A DNA stretch of 64,000 nt from Streptomyces sp. ICC1 (lineage in GTDB: Bacteria; Actinomycetota; Actinomycetes; Streptomycetales; Streptomycetaceae), in the NCBI RefSeq assembly GCF_003287935.1, contig NZ_CP030287.1:186001-250000 (forward strand). Reading direction: 5' to 3'. Shown here piece after piece: positions 26,363-36,963 of the stretch. The notes under the pieces were generated by a model. It did no database searches and was not told the DNA's origin. It was given only the letters and a program-made list of their open reading frames with translations. Every line of letters begins with the position of its first letter. The stretch's first letter is position 1. The position numbers were made by a program, and so were the translations under genes.

Positions 26363-26579
26363 GGGTCCCTCCACAGCCGGTCCGTCCCGAGAACCCCCCG
26401 TCTCCCATGCTCCTCCCGATGCTCGCGGTCGGCGCGGCCGGCGGGGGTCCTGGGGCTCGGGACGCCGGGGAACGGACGTACTCCTTTTGACCGGGCTTTG
26501 CGAAAAGCGGTGGGGATCGGGCCACGGGGTGGCCGAAGATGGGGTGAACCCCCTCGATCATGCCGACCGGAGCCTGCGC

Positions 26580-28313
26580 GTGCTCATACGACTTCTGCGG
26601 ACCCACCTCGGTCCGTACCGGAAACCGATCGCCGTGCTGGTCCTGCTGCAGCTGCTGCAGACCAGCGCGAGCCTCTACCTGCCCACGCTGAACGCCGACA
26701 TCATCGACAACGGTGTCGTCAACGGCGACACGGGCTACATCCTGCGCTTCGGCGCGCTGATGCTCGGCGTCTCGCTGGTCCAGCTCGTCTGCAACGTCGG
26801 CGCCGTCTACTTCGGCGCCCGCACCGCGGCGGCCCTCGGCCGCGACGTCCGCGCCGCCGTCTTCGACCGCGTGCAGAGCTTCTCGGCGCGCGAGCTCGGC
26901 CACTTCGGCGCCCCGTCGCTGATCACCCGTACGACCAACGACGTGCAGCAGATCCAGATGCTCGTGCTGATGACCTTCACCCTGATGGTCTCGGCTCCGA
27001 TCATGTGCGTCGGCGGCATCTTCATGGCGCTGTCGCTGGACGTGAAGCTGTCGGGCGTACTGCTCGCGGTGGTTCCCGTGCTCGGTCTGTCGGTCGGCGC
27101 GATCGTCCTGAAGACGCGTCCGCTGTTCCGCGCTATGCAGACGCGCCTGGACACCGTGAACCGGGTCCTGCGCGAGCAGATCACCGGCAACCGGGTGATC
27201 CGCGCCTTCGTCCGCGACGACTACGAGAAGGAGCGTTTCCGCGAGGCCAACGCCGACCTCACCGGCGTCTCGCTGGCCGCCGGCAAGCTGCTCGCGCTGA
27301 TGTTCCCGACCGTCATAGTCGTCGTGAACATCTCCAGCGTCGCCGTCATCTGGTTCGGCGCGATGCGCATCGACAGCGGCGGCATGGAGATCGGCCAGCT
27401 GACGGCCTTCCTCGCCTACCTGATGCAGATCGTCATGGCCGTGATGATGGCCACCTTCATGTTCATGATGGTGCCGCGCGCCGAAGTCTGCGCCGAGCGC
27501 GTCCAGGAGGTCCTGGACACCGACTCCAGCGTGGTCCCGCCCGCCGAGCCCGTCCTCGAGCTCGACCGCCACGGCCGCCTCGAACTGCGCGGCGCCGACT
27601 TCCGCTACCCGGGCGCCGAGGCCCCGGTCCTGCGCGGGGTGGACCTGGTGGCCCGCCCCGGCGAGACCACCGCGGTGATCGGCTCCACCGGCAGCGGCAA
27701 GTCCACGCTGCTGGGCCTGGTCCCCCGGCTGTTCGACGCGACCGGCGGCGAGGTGCTCGTCGACGGCGAGGACGTGCGCGGCCTCGACCCGGACCTGCTC
27801 GCCAGGACGGTCGGCATGGTCCCGCAGAAGCCGTACCTGTTCTCCGGGACGGTCGCCACCAACCTGCGCTACGGGCGGCCGGACGCCACCGACGAAGAGC
27901 TGTGGCACGCGCTGGAGGTGGCGCAGGCCAAGGGCTTCGTGTCCGAGCTGGAGGGCGGGCTCGACGCGCCCATCGCCCAGGGCGGCACCAATGTCTCCGG
28001 CGGACAGCGCCAGCGGCTCGCGATCGCGCGCACGCTCGTGCAGCGCCCGGAGATCTACCTGTTCGACGACTCCTTCTCGGCCCTGGACTACGCGACGGAC
28101 GCGGCGCTGCGCGCGGCGCTCGCCCGCGAGACCGAGGACGCGACCGTGGTCATCGTCGCCCAGCGGGTCTCCACGATCCGCGACGCCGACCGGATCATCG
28201 TCCTCGACGAGGGGCAGGTGGTGGGCGAGGGGCGCCACCACGAGCTGATGGCCGGCAACGAGACCTACCGGGAGATCGTGCTCTCCCAGCTGACGGAGGC
28301 GGAGGCCGCATGA
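26580..28313 (+). CDS. ABC exporter half-transporter (degenerate-site subunit)
   Basis: 577-aa fused membrane-ATPase protein. Start GTG at 26580 has CGGAG 8 nt upstream; the frame is open further back without good signals. Six predicted TM helices fill the first ~300 residues. Walker A is GSTGSGKST, the signature is VSGGQRQR, and Walker B reads YLFDDSFSALD, with Asp replacing the catalytic Glu. That substitution marks the non-hydrolysing site of heterodimeric exporters. Its stop overlaps the next start (ATGA), so the two subunits are made together. The exported substrate is unknown; multidrug-type export is the usual guess. Confidence 0.86.
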   Translation: MLIRLLRTHLGPYRKPIAVLVLLQLLQTSASLYLPTLNADIIDNGVVNGDTGYILRFGALMLGVSLVQLVCNVGAVYFGARTAAALGRDVRAAVFDRVQSFSARELGHFGAPSLITRTTNDVQQIQMLVLMTFTLMVSAPIMCVGGIFMALSLDVKLSGVLLAVVPVLGLSVGAIVLKTRPLFRAMQTRLDTVNRVLREQITGNRVIRAFVRDDYEKERFREANADLTGVSLAAGKLLALMFPTVIVVVNISSVAVIWFGAMRIDSGGMEIGQLTAFLAYLMQIVMAVMMATFMFMMVPRAEVCAERVQEVLDTDSSVVPPAEPVLELDRHGRLELRGADFRYPGAEAPVLRGVDLVARPGETTAVIGSTGSGKSTLLGLVPRLFDATGGEVLVDGEDVRGLDPDLLARTVGMVPQKPYLFSGTVATNLRYGRPDATDEELWHALEVAQAKGFVSELEGGLDAPIAQGGTNVSGGQRQRLAIARTLVQRPEIYLFDDSFSALDYATDAALRAALARETEDATVVIVAQRVSTIRDADRIIVLDEGQVVGEGRHHELMAGNETYREIVLSQLTEAEAA

Positions 28314-30247
28314 GCGGGCCCGGAGGACGGATGATGATGGGTCCGCCCACGACGCGGACCATGGACTTCAAGGGCTCGGGCAACCGGCTGCTGCGCGAGC
28401 TGGCGCGCGACCGGGCCAAGCTGTGGGGCATGGTCCTGGCGGTGGTGGCCAGTGTCGCCGCCTCGGTGACCGGTCCGAAGATCCTCGGCAAGGCCACCGA
28501 CCTCGTGTTCGCGGGGATCGTCGGCCGGGAGGCCGGGCAGGAGATGCCGCCCGGCGCCACCAAGGAGCAGGCCCTGGCGGCGATGCGCGCCAAGGGTCAG
28601 GGCGGGATGGCGGACATGCTGTCCGGCACCGCCTTCACCCCGGGCAAGGGCATCGACTTCGGCGCGGTCGGGGCGGTGGCTCTGTGGGCGCTGGGCGTCT
28701 TCACGCTCGCCGGCCTGCTGATGCTGGTGGCCACCCGGCTGTCGAACCACATCATGAACGCCGCCGTGTACCGGATGCGCGAGCAGTTGCAGGCGAAGCT
28801 GTCGCGGCTGCCGCTGTCGTACTTCGACCAGCAGAAGCGCGGCGAGGTGCTGAGCCGGGCCACGAACGACATCGACAACATCGGGCAGACGCTCCAGCAG
28901 ACGATGGGCCAGCTGCTCAACTCGATCCTGACGATCGTCGGCGTGCTGGCGATGATGTTCTGGATCTCTCCGCTGCTGGCGCTGGTCGCACTGGTGACCA
29001 TCCCGGTCTCGGCGTACGTCGCCGCGAAGATCGGCAAGAAGTCGCAGCCGCAGTTCGTGGCGCAGTGGAAGTCCACCGGCGCCCTGAACGCGCACGTCGA
29101 GGAGATGTACTCGGGCCACACGCTGGTCAAGGTCTTCGGCCGGCAGAAGGAGTCCGCGGCCCTGTTCGCCGAGCAGAACGAGGCGCTGTACAGGGCCTCG
29201 TTCAAGGCGCAGCTGGTCAGCGGGATCATGCAGCCGGTGATGCTGTTCATCTCGAACATCAACTACGTGCTCGTCGCGGTCGTCGGCGGCCTGCGGGTGG
29301 CCTCGGGCACCCTGTCGATCGGTGACGTCCAGGCGTTCATCCAGTACTCGCGCCAGTTCTCGATGCCGCTGACGCAGGTCGCCTCCATGGCGAACCTGGT
29401 GCAGTCCGGTGTCGCGTCGGCGGAGCGGGTCTACGAGCTGCTGGACGCGCCCGAGCAGGAGCCGGACGCCGAGGTTCCGGAGCGTCCGGAGACCCTGCTC
29501 GGGCAGGTCACCTTCGACAAGGTCGCCTTCCGCTACGAGCCGGACAAGCCGCTGATCGAGAACCTCTCGCTCAGCGTCGACCCCGGCCAGACGGTCGCGA
29601 TCGTCGGCCCGACCGGCGCCGGCAAGACCACGCTGGTCAACCTGCTCATGCGGTTCTACGAGGTCACGGGCGGCGAGATCGGCCTCGACGGGGTGGACAT
29701 CGCGAAGATGACCCGCGAGGAACTGCGCGGCGGCATCGGCATGGTGCTCCAGGACACCTGGCTGTTCGGCGGCACCATCGCGGAGAACATCGCCTACGGC
29801 GCCTCGCGCGAGGTCACGCGCGCCGAGATCGAGGAGGCCGCGCGGGCGGCGCACGCGGACCGGTTCGTCCGCACCCTGCCCGACGGCTACGACACGGTGC
29901 TGGACGACGAGGGCGCGGGCGTCAGCGCGGGCGAGAAGCAGCTGATCACCATCGCGCGGGCGTTCCTGTCCGACCCGGTGATCCTGGTCCTCGACGAGGC
30001 GACGAGCTCGGTGGACACCCGCACCGAGGTGCTGATCCAGAAGGCGATGGCGCGCCTCGCGCACGGCCGGACGTCCTTCGTGATCGCGCACCGGCTGTCC
30101 ACGATCCGCGACGCCGACCTGATCCTGGTGATGGAGAGCGGCTCGATCGTGGAGCAGGGCACGCACGAGGAGCTGCTGTCCTCGGACGGCGCGTACGCGC
30201 GGCTGTACGCGGCGCAGTTCGCGCAGGCGGTGGCGGAGGTCGACTAG
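28310..30247 (+). CDS. ABC exporter half-transporter (partner subunit)
   Basis: 645-aa partner of the preceding subunit. It has a Gly/Met-rich cytosolic N-terminus, a ~60-residue extracytoplasmic insertion after the first TM (GREAGQEMPPGATKEQALAAM...), then the remaining helices. The nucleotide domain has Walker A GPTGAGKTT, Walker B VILVLDEATSSVD with the catalytic Glu, and a variant signature VSAGEKQ in place of LSGGQ. A consensus Walker B here plus an altered signature, against the reverse in its partner, fits an asymmetric heterodimer with one active ATP site. GGAGG lies just upstream of the ATG. Confidence 0.88.
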   Translation: MSGPGGRMMMGPPTTRTMDFKGSGNRLLRELARDRAKLWGMVLAVVASVAASVTGPKILGKATDLVFAGIVGREAGQEMPPGATKEQALAAMRAKGQGGMADMLSGTAFTPGKGIDFGAVGAVALWALGVFTLAGLLMLVATRLSNHIMNAAVYRMREQLQAKLSRLPLSYFDQQKRGEVLSRATNDIDNIGQTLQQTMGQLLNSILTIVGVLAMMFWISPLLALVALVTIPVSAYVAAKIGKKSQPQFVAQWKSTGALNAHVEEMYSGHTLVKVFGRQKESAALFAEQNEALYRASFKAQLVSGIMQPVMLFISNINYVLVAVVGGLRVASGTLSIGDVQAFIQYSRQFSMPLTQVASMANLVQSGVASAERVYELLDAPEQEPDAEVPERPETLLGQVTFDKVAFRYEPDKPLIENLSLSVDPGQTVAIVGPTGAGKTTLVNLLMRFYEVTGGEIGLDGVDIAKMTREELRGGIGMVLQDTWLFGGTIAENIAYGASREVTRAEIEEAARAAHADRFVRTLPDGYDTVLDDEGAGVSAGEKQLITIARAFLSDPVILVLDEATSSVDTRTEVLIQKAMARLAHGRTSFVIAHRLSTIRDADLILVMESGSIVEQGTHEELLSSDGAYARLYAAQFAQAVAEVD

Positions 30248-30279
30248 ACGACGACCTGGGGCCCGGCGCGGCCGGTGTC

Positions 30280-30310
30280 GGGAGGGGCGCCCTTCGGGGC
30301 GCCCCTTCCC
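30280..30310. terminator. Bidirectional terminator between exporter and sigma factor
   Basis: Strong hairpin with arms GGGAGGGGCGCCC and GGGCGCCCCTTCCC and a TTCG tetraloop, between convergent genes. Confidence 0.88.
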
Positions 30311-30314
30311 GTGC

Positions 30315-31418
30315 TCAGTCCAGATATCCGCGCAGCTGGTCGGCGAAGGCGTGGTCGCGCAGCTTGTTCAGCGTCTTGGACTCGATCTGCCGGATCCGCT
30401 CGCGGGTCACCCCGAAGATCCGCCCGATCTCCTCGAGGGTGCGCGGCCGCCCGTCGGCGAGCCCGTAGCGCAGCTGTACGACCTTGCGCTCCCGCTCCCC
30501 GAGGGTGGAGAGCACCGCTTCCAGGTGCTCGCGGAGCAGGAAGAACGCGGCCGACTCCACGGGCGAGGCGGCGTCGCCGTCCTCGATGAGGTCGCCGAGC
30601 GCGACGTCGTCCTCCTCGCCCACGGGTGCGTGCAGCGAGACCGGCTCCTGCGCGAGGCGCAGCACCTCCAGGACCCGCTCGGGGGTCAACTCCAGGTGGA
30701 CGGCGACCTCTTCGGCGGTGGGCTCGTACCCGCGCTCCTGGAGCATGCGGCGCTGGACGCGGACGACGCGGTTGATCAGCTCGACGACGTGGACGGGTAC
30801 GCGGATGGTCCGGGCCTGGTCGGCCAGCGCCCTGGACATCGCCTGGCGGATCCACCAGGTGGCGTAGGTGGAGAACTTGTAGCCGCGGGCGTAGTCGAAC
30901 TTCTCGACGGCCCGGATCAGTCCGAGGTTCCCCTCCTGGACCAGGTCGAGCATGGTCAGTCCGCGGCCGACGTAGCGCTTGGCGACGGAGACGACGAGCC
31001 GCAGGTTCGACTCGATGAGGCGGCGCTTGGCCATGCGCCCCATGACGACGAGCTTGTCCAGGTCGAGCGTGAGCTGCAGGTCGAGCACGGCGCCGCTGGC
31101 GAGCTTCTCCTCCGCGAAGAGCCCCGCCTCCACGCGCCGCGCGAGCTCGACTTCCTCGACGGCGGTGAGCAGCGGGATCCTGCCTATCTCGCGCAGGTAC
31201 TGCCGGAAGAGGTCGGCGGACGGACCGGCCCCGGCGGAGCCTTCGCCGGCGCGCTTGCGCTGCGTGGGCACGTGCTCGACCCGCTCCGGAGCCTCGGGCT
31301 CCTCCTCCTCGTCCACGGCGTCGGCCTCGGCCTCGGGCTCTTCGGCCGCGGCCGCTTCGGCGTCGGCTGCGGCGCCTCCGGGCGGACTGACGCTGACGGT
31401 CAAGCTCTGGGTCTGCAC
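30315..31418 (-). CDS. hrdA: Principal-like sigma-70 factor (HrdA-like)
   Basis: 367-aa group 1/2 sigma factor. GTG at 31418 has GGAGG 8 nt upstream and is preferred to the open frame from 31508. A long acidic Ala/Glu-rich N-terminus precedes region 1.2 ([16 protein letters not shown]), region 2 ([57 protein letters not shown]), region 3 and region 4 ([29 protein letters not shown]). Region 2.4 is near-identical to RpoD/HrdB. The HrdA assignment rests on recalled synteny with nearby dnaG and the nitrate reductase in S. coelicolor; HrdC/HrdD-type is the alternative. Confidence 0.83.
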   Translation of the reverse strand: MQTQSLTVSVSPPGGAAADAEAAAAEEPEAEADAVDEEEEPEAPERVEHVPTQRKRAGEGSAGAGPSADLFRQYLREIGRIPLLTAVEEVELARRVEAGLFAEEKLASGAVLDLQLTLDLDKLVVMGRMAKRRLIESNLRLVVSVAKRYVGRGLTMLDLVQEGNLGLIRAVEKFDYARGYKFSTYATWWIRQAMSRALADQARTIRVPVHVVELINRVVRVQRRMLQERGYEPTAEEVAVHLELTPERVLEVLRLAQEPVSLHAPVGEEDDVALGDLIEDGDAASPVESAAFFLLREHLEAVLSTLGERERKVVQLRYGLADGRPRTLEEIGRIFGVTRERIRQIESKTLNKLRDHAFADQLRGYLD

Positions 31419-31557
31419 GGGGGCGACCTCCACAGGGCTCCGAGGACGGGGGCACCGGATCTCAGTGTGGCGTACGGCACATCGCTGCCACGAGGGGCGT
31501 GCGAGCACTTTCTGAGTCCGGCGCGTGACCCATGGTTACCCCCTGACGAGAACCCCG

Positions 31558-32022
31558 ATGCGGATCGGACGCATGTCCGACTGGTGCCGGCGCTGCGCGC
31601 GGACGCTGCGTCCGGTGGGGGGTCGCGACGTACGGCAGCAGGCGATCTTCGACCCCTCCCTGAAGCACTGGCCGCGCGCCTACCGGGCCGGCGATCCGGT
31701 CTTCGCGGATCCCGCGCGGACGGCCGCCTGGGCGGCGGCCCGGCGAGCCGGGCGACCTCGGCTGCGGGGCCGTGGTCCTGGCCGCCTCGCCCGCGCTCTC
31801 GCCGGCCTGGAAACTGCTGTGGATCATCAGCGACGCGCATCCGCAGGGCAAGGACCTCTACGACGCCGTCCTGCTCGCCTGAACGCCGGCTCGATCCCGG
31901 GCACGGAATGGCCGCACTTCGAGACGGAGTACCCGCACCTGGCCCGGGCCGGCGAGGCAGCCTTCGTCGAGCGCCTGGTCGAGGCGCTCGCGCCCACCTT
32001 CGCGGCGGGCGGGCATGCCTAG
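31558..32022 (+). pseudogene. Broken nucleotidyltransferase-like (AbiEii-type) gene
   Basis: Remnant with coding character split between frames. Frame 1 opens with IFDPSLKHWPRAYRAGDPVFADPARTAAWAAARRA, then turns Arg/Pro-rich. Another frame from about 31751 gives GAVVLAASPALSPAWKLLWIISDAHPQGKDLYDAVLLA and a stop at 31880-31882. Frame 1 resumes with HFETEYPHLARAGEAAFVERLVEALAPTFA to 32022. The middle segment recalls the C-terminal half of AbiEii-type nucleotidyltransferase toxins found in Streptomyces. The expected nucleotidyltransferase core is missing, so a deletion plus frameshifts are likely. The family assignment is from memory. Confidence 0.5.
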
Positions 32023-34163
32023 ACCGGCTCCACCCGGACCGCGCAGACCTTGAACTCCGGCATCCGGGAGGTGGGGTCCAGCGCCGGGTTGGTCAGGGTG
32101 TTGGCGCGGCCCTCGCCCGGCCAGTGGAAGGGCATGAAGACCGTGTCCGCCCGGATGGTGTCCGTGATCCGGGCCGGGGCGACCGCGCGGCCGCGCCGGG
32201 AGGTGACGGCCAGGAGGGCCCCGTCGACGGCGCCGAGGCGCGCCGCGAGGCGGGGGTGGAGTTCCACGAAGGGGCCGGGGGCGGCTTCGTTGAGCTCCGC
32301 CACCCGGCGGGTCTGCGCGCCCGACTGGTACTGGGCGACCACCCGGCCGGTGGTGAGCAGCAGCGGGTACTGCGCGTCCGGCATCTCGGCGGCGTCGCGG
32401 TGGGTGACGGGCACGAAGCGGGCCCGTCCGTCCTCGGTGGCGAACCGGTCGAGGAAGAGGCGCGGGGTGCCGGGGTGGGGCTCCCCCGGGGCTCCCTGCC
32501 CGGCCCCGGAGTCCGCCGGGCAGGGCCAGAAGACGCCCTGCTCGGCCTCGATGCGGGCGTACGTGATGCCCGAGTAGTCCGCCGGGCCGCCCGCCGAGGC
32601 GCGGCGCAGCTCTTCGAAGACCTCCTCGGGCGCGGTCGGGAAGGCCTTCGGCATGCCCAGCCGGGACGCCAGGCCGTGCAGGACCTCCAGGTCGGAGCGG
32701 ACGCCCGGCGGCGGGGTCAGCGCCCGGCGGCGGAGCAGGACCCTGCCCTCCAGATTGGTGGTGGTGCCGGTCTCCTCCGCCCACTGGGTGACCGGGAGGA
32801 CCACGTCCGCCAGGGCGGCCGTCTCGGACAGGACCACGTCCGCGACCGCGAGGAAGTCCAGGGAGCGGATGCGCTCCTCGACGTGGGCGGCGCGGGGGGC
32901 CGACACCACCGGGTTGGAGCCCATCAGGAGCAGGGCCTTCACCTCGGAGCCCAAGGCGTCGAGGAGTTCGTAGGCGCTGCGGCCCGGGCCGGGGAGCGCG
33001 TCGGGGTCGATGCCCCAGACGCCGGCGACGTGCGCCCGCGCCGCGGGGTCGGTGAGCTTGCGGTAGCCGGGGAGCTGGTCGGCCTTCTGGCCGTGCTCGC
33101 GGCCGCCCTGGCCGTTGCCCTGGCCGGTGAGGCATCCGTAGCCGGAGAGCGGGCGGCCGGCCCGGCCGGTGGCCAGGCACAGGTTGATCCAGGCGCCGAC
33201 GGTGTCGGTGCCCTTGGAGTGCTGCTCGGGTCCGCGCGCGGTGAGCACCATGGCGGAGGAGGGCTCGCAGAACAGGGCGACCGCTTCGCGGAGCTTGGGC
33301 ACCGGCACGCCGGTGATGCGCTCGACCAGCTCCGGCCAGTGCGCCATGGCGGCCGCTCGGGCCTCTTCCCAGCCGGTGGTGCGCCCGGCGATGAACTCCT
33401 CGTCCGTGTGCCCCCCGGCCACCACCAGGTGGAGCAGGCCGAGCGCCAGCGCCAGGTCCGTGCCGGGGCGCGGGGCCAGGTGCAGGTCGGCCTGTTCGGC
33501 GGTCCGCGTGCGGCGCGGGTCCACCACGATCAGCGTGCCGCCGTTCTCCCTGAGTTCCCGGAAGAAGCGCAGGGCGGGCGGCATGGTCTCGGCGGGGTTG
33601 GAGCCGACGAGGATGACGCAGCCGGTCCGGGGGATGTCCTCCAGCGGGAAGGGCAGCCCCCGGTCGAGCCCGAAGGCCCGCTGGTGCGCGGCGGCGGCCG
33701 AGGACATGCAGAACCGGCCGTTGTAGTCGATCTGCGAGGTCCCCAGCGCGACCCGGGCGAACTTCCCGAGGGCGTACGCCTTCTCGTTCGTCAGCCCGCC
33801 TCCGCCGAACACCCCGACCGCGTCCGCCCCGGACGACCGCCGGGTGCGGGCGAGGCCCTCGGCGACGGCGTCGAGGGCCTCCTCCCAGGTGGCCGGTTCC
33901 AGCTGCCCGGCGTGGGTGCGGACGAGCGGCTGGGTCAGGCGCACCCGGGAGGAGAGCACGGCGGGAGCGGTGCGGCCCTTGCCGCACAGCGCGCCCCGGT
34001 TCACGGGGAAGTCCGCGCGCTCCTCCACCACCACGCCCGCTCCGCCCGGTTCGGGGCGGAGGTTCATCCCGCACTGCAGGGCGCAGTACGGGCAGTGCGT
34101 GGCGGTGACGGCGGAGGAGGCGGTGTCTGCCGGTGCGGCTCCCGGAGTGTGCATGCGGTTCAC
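32019..34163 (-). CDS. nasA: Assimilatory nitrate reductase, molybdopterin subunit
   Basis: 714-aa molybdopterin-guanine-dinucleotide oxidoreductase that reduces nitrate to nitrite. The N-terminal [4Fe-4S] ligands are clear (HCPYCALQCGM...NRGALCGKG; Cys24, 27, 31, 60). MGD-binding motifs follow (GGGGLTNEKAYALGKFARV; GSNPAETMP; GYGCLTGQGNGQGGREHGQKADQLPGYR), and the C-terminal barrel ends FHWPGEGRANTLTNPALDP. The NasA-specific gap pattern and lack of a signal peptide point to a cytoplasmic assimilatory enzyme. The start is uncertain between GTG 34163 and ATG 34154. A sirohydrochlorin chelatase, for nitrite-reductase siroheme, lies 2 kb away. Confidence 0.85.
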   Translation of the reverse strand: MNRMHTPGAAPADTASSAVTATHCPYCALQCGMNLRPEPGGAGVVVEERADFPVNRGALCGKGRTAPAVLSSRVRLTQPLVRTHAGQLEPATWEEALDAVAEGLARTRRSSGADAVGVFGGGGLTNEKAYALGKFARVALGTSQIDYNGRFCMSSAAAAHQRAFGLDRGLPFPLEDIPRTGCVILVGSNPAETMPPALRFFRELRENGGTLIVVDPRRTRTAEQADLHLAPRPGTDLALALGLLHLVVAGGHTDEEFIAGRTTGWEEARAAAMAHWPELVERITGVPVPKLREAVALFCEPSSAMVLTARGPEQHSKGTDTVGAWINLCLATGRAGRPLSGYGCLTGQGNGQGGREHGQKADQLPGYRKLTDPAARAHVAGVWGIDPDALPGPGRSAYELLDALGSEVKALLLMGSNPVVSAPRAAHVEERIRSLDFLAVADVVLSETAALADVVLPVTQWAEETGTTTNLEGRVLLRRRALTPPPGVRSDLEVLHGLASRLGMPKAFPTAPEEVFEELRRASAGGPADYSGITYARIEAEQGVFWPCPADSGAGQGAPGEPHPGTPRLFLDRFATEDGRARFVPVTHRDAAEMPDAQYPLLLTTGRVVAQYQSGAQTRRVAELNEAAPGPFVELHPRLAARLGAVDGALLAVTSRRGRAVAPARITDTIRADTVFMPFHWPGEGRANTLTNPALDPTSRMPEFKVCAVRVEPV

Positions 34164-34177
34164 GATGCGACGCGGGT

Positions 34178-34204
34178 GTTACGCGGACCGCCACCCCCGG
34201 TTAC
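34178..34204 (-). promoter_or_regulatory. Possible GlnR-type half-sites upstream of nasA
   Basis: Two GTAAC (minus strand) boxes start exactly 22 nt apart, the register expected for successive gTnAC a-sites in GlnR operators, 15-41 nt upstream of nasA. The intervening GaAAC-type b-site is poor, so this is a weak call. Confidence 0.25.
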
Positions 34205-34222
34205 GCCTCTTGTACGAGCCCC

Positions 34223-35071
<849 letters not shown>

Positions 35072-35824
35072 TCAGTCTGTCAGAGCGGCCAGGGCCCGCG
35101 ACACCCCCTCCTCCTTCGGCCCCAGGAACCGCGGCTCCGGCTTGAAGACCGCGTCCAGCGCCGCCTTTCCCGACGCGAAGACCTCGCGCGCGCCGCCGTA
35201 GTACCAGGTCGCGTCGTGCACCTCGGCCACCCCGACCCCGTACGCGTCCACGCCCGCGGCCCGGCACAGCGCGACCGCCCGGCGGATGTGGAAGTCCTGG
35301 CTGACCAGCACCGCCCGGCGCACCCCGAAGATCTCCCGGGCCCGGACGCAGGAGTCCCACGAGTCGAAGCCGGCGTAGTCGCTGACGATCCGGGCGTCCG
35401 GCACCCCGTGCCCCGTCAGGTACGCCCGCATCGCGTCGGGCTCGTCGTATTCGGTGCGGCTGTTGTCGCCGGTGACGAGGACGACCTTGACCCGGCCGGC
35501 CCGATAGAGCTCGGCGGCGGCGTCGAGGCGGCTCGCGAGGTAGGGGGTCGGCCGGCCGTTCCACAGCCCGGCCCCGAAGACCACCGCCACCTCGGCGGCG
35601 GGCGCGTCCGCGGTGGTGCGCAGCCGCGGACCGGCCGCCGCGTGCGTCCACGCCGAGGGCAGCAGCGCCAGCGCGCAGAGCGCCATGACCGCCTGCACGG
35701 CCCGCCGCCGGGCCGGCATGCCCCGCAGCGCCGCCCGCAGGCCCCGTACCGCCGCGGGCAGGCCCCGGACCGCCCCGGGCAGCGTCCTTGCCGCCCCGAG
35801 CAGGCCCCGTACCGCTGTGCGCAT
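35072..35824 (-). CDS. DUF218/SanA-YdcF family membrane-anchored protein
   Basis: 250-aa protein. A basic N-terminus made of repeated GLPAAVRGL-like units precedes one TM helix (VQAVMALCALALLPSAW), then a DUF218 domain (AEVAVVFGAGLWNGRPTPYLASRLDAAAELYRAG, VLVTGDNS, VSQDFHIRRAVALCRAAG). Family members are envelope proteins linked to vancomycin sensitivity or cell-wall precursor handling in other bacteria. ATG at 35824 has a G-rich site 6 nt upstream. The DNA encoding the N-terminus is a short imperfect tandem repeat. Confidence 0.75.
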   Translation of the reverse strand: MRTAVRGLLGAARTLPGAVRGLPAAVRGLRAALRGMPARRRAVQAVMALCALALLPSAWTHAAAGPRLRTTADAPAAEVAVVFGAGLWNGRPTPYLASRLDAAAELYRAGRVKVVLVTGDNSRTEYDEPDAMRAYLTGHGVPDARIVSDYAGFDSWDSCVRAREIFGVRRAVLVSQDFHIRRAVALCRAAGVDAYGVGVAEVHDATWYYGGAREVFASGKAALDAVFKPEPRFLGPKEEGVSRALAALTD

Positions 35825-36159
35825 CCTTACCCCCTGGTTGGTCCCGTCGACTACGGACGCGTGTACGGTCCCGGCGGTTTCCCCGGCGGTTTCCCCGGGG
35901 GCTCCCCCGCCGCGGGCGCGGGCGGCCACACCCCGCCGTCCACCCCCCTGTGAGCAGGTGGAAAACACCCGTCACCCCGGCGCAACGCGTCGGCAACCTG
36001 CGGCGCGCAGGATCGGTCCATGACGGAGCCGGCGCACCCTCCCGAGTCCCTGCCCCTCCCGCTTCCGCCCGCCACCACGGCGGAGTTGCTGCACCGGATC
36101 ACCGCCCAGCTCGGCACCCAGCTGAGCGGTCTGCGCCCCCGACACCACGGAGTCCCCCC
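35825..36159. other. Divergent intergenic region with doubtful small ORF
   Basis: 335 nt between the DUF218 gene and the chelatase. An ORF from 36020 begins with a plausible helix (TTAELLHRITAQLGTQLSGLR), but its second half runs out of frame into the chelatase gene and its ribosome site is weak. It could be a short regulatory or truncated ORF; I do not call it a gene. Confidence 0.4.
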
Positions 36160-36897
36160 ATGCAGCCCACCCTCGTCGCCGTGGCCCACGGCAGCCGCGA
36201 CCCGCGCGCACCGCGCGCCGTCGAAGCCCTCCTCGAACGGGTCCGCGAGCTCCGTCCCCGCCTCGACGTCCGGCTCGGCCACATCGAGCTGAACCACCCC
36301 CTGCTGGACCGCGCCCTCGAACGGACCGCCGGGTCCGCCGTCCTGGTGCCGCTGCTGCTGGGGCGCGGCACCCACGTCAAGCGGGACCTGCCGGCCGCCG
36401 CCGCCCGCGCCGGACACCTGCGGACCGAGGTCGCCGCCCCGCTCGGACCGCACCCGCTGCTCGTCGAGGCGCTGTACGAGCGGCTGCTGGAGGCCGGCTG
36501 GAGCGCCGGTTCCGCGGTGGTGCTGGCCTGCGCCGGATCCCGCGACCCCGACTCCGCCGCCGACGCCCGGACCACCGCCGCGCTGCTCGGCGAACGGCTC
36601 GGCGGGGTGCCCGTCGTCCCGGCCTACGCCTCGGCCGCCGCGCCCAGCGTGCCCGACGCCGTGCGGGCGCTGGCCGCGCGGGGCCACCGGGTCGCGGTCG
36701 CCTCGTACTTCACCGCGCCCGGCCGCTTCGCCGCGCAGAGCGCCGCCGCCGCGCCGGGCCCGGCCGCGGCACCGCTCGGGGACCATCCGGCACTGGCCCG
36801 GCTGGTGCTGCAGCGCTACGACGAGGCCCTCCTCGCACGGCACGGCGGGCAGCACGGCGGGCAGCACGGGGAGCGGCTGGAACTGGCCACCGTCTGA
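36160..36897 (+). CDS. Sirohydrochlorin chelatase (CbiX/SirB-like)
   Basis: 245-aa chelatase inserting iron or cobalt into sirohydrochlorin for siroheme or cobalamin. Two half-domains repeat the fold: LVAVAHGSRDPRAPRAVEALLERVR with the metal-binding His, and VVLACAGSRDPDSAADARTTAALL. LLLGRGTHVKRDLP holds the second ligand. ATG at 36160 follows GGAG. A short GGQHGGQHG repeat sits at the C-terminus and may add metal binding. Proximity to nasA suggests siroheme for nitrite or sulfite reductase. Confidence 0.8.
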   Translation: MQPTLVAVAHGSRDPRAPRAVEALLERVRELRPRLDVRLGHIELNHPLLDRALERTAGSAVLVPLLLGRGTHVKRDLPAAAARAGHLRTEVAAPLGPHPLLVEALYERLLEAGWSAGSAVVLACAGSRDPDSAADARTTAALLGERLGGVPVVPAYASAAAPSVPDAVRALAARGHRVAVASYFTAPGRFAAQSAAAAPGPAAAPLGDHPALARLVLQRYDEALLARHGGQHGGQHGERLELATV

Positions 36898-36963
36898 GGG
36901 GCGTGTTGCTCGGATTGCTCGGATTGTCTCGTCTTGTCGGCAGGTCCGGTTACCGTTCTGGGC

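Noticed and set aside
24485..28309. Very long open frame running ahead of the second ABC subunit in the same frame
   Set aside because: It is a shifted-frame shadow of the FGGY kinase and first ABC subunit, rich in Arg/Pro/Gly; only 28310-30247 is protein-like.
36020..36292. 90-codon ORF upstream of the chelatase
   Set aside because: Weak ribosome site and the second half is out-of-frame chelatase sequence; recorded only as intergenic content.
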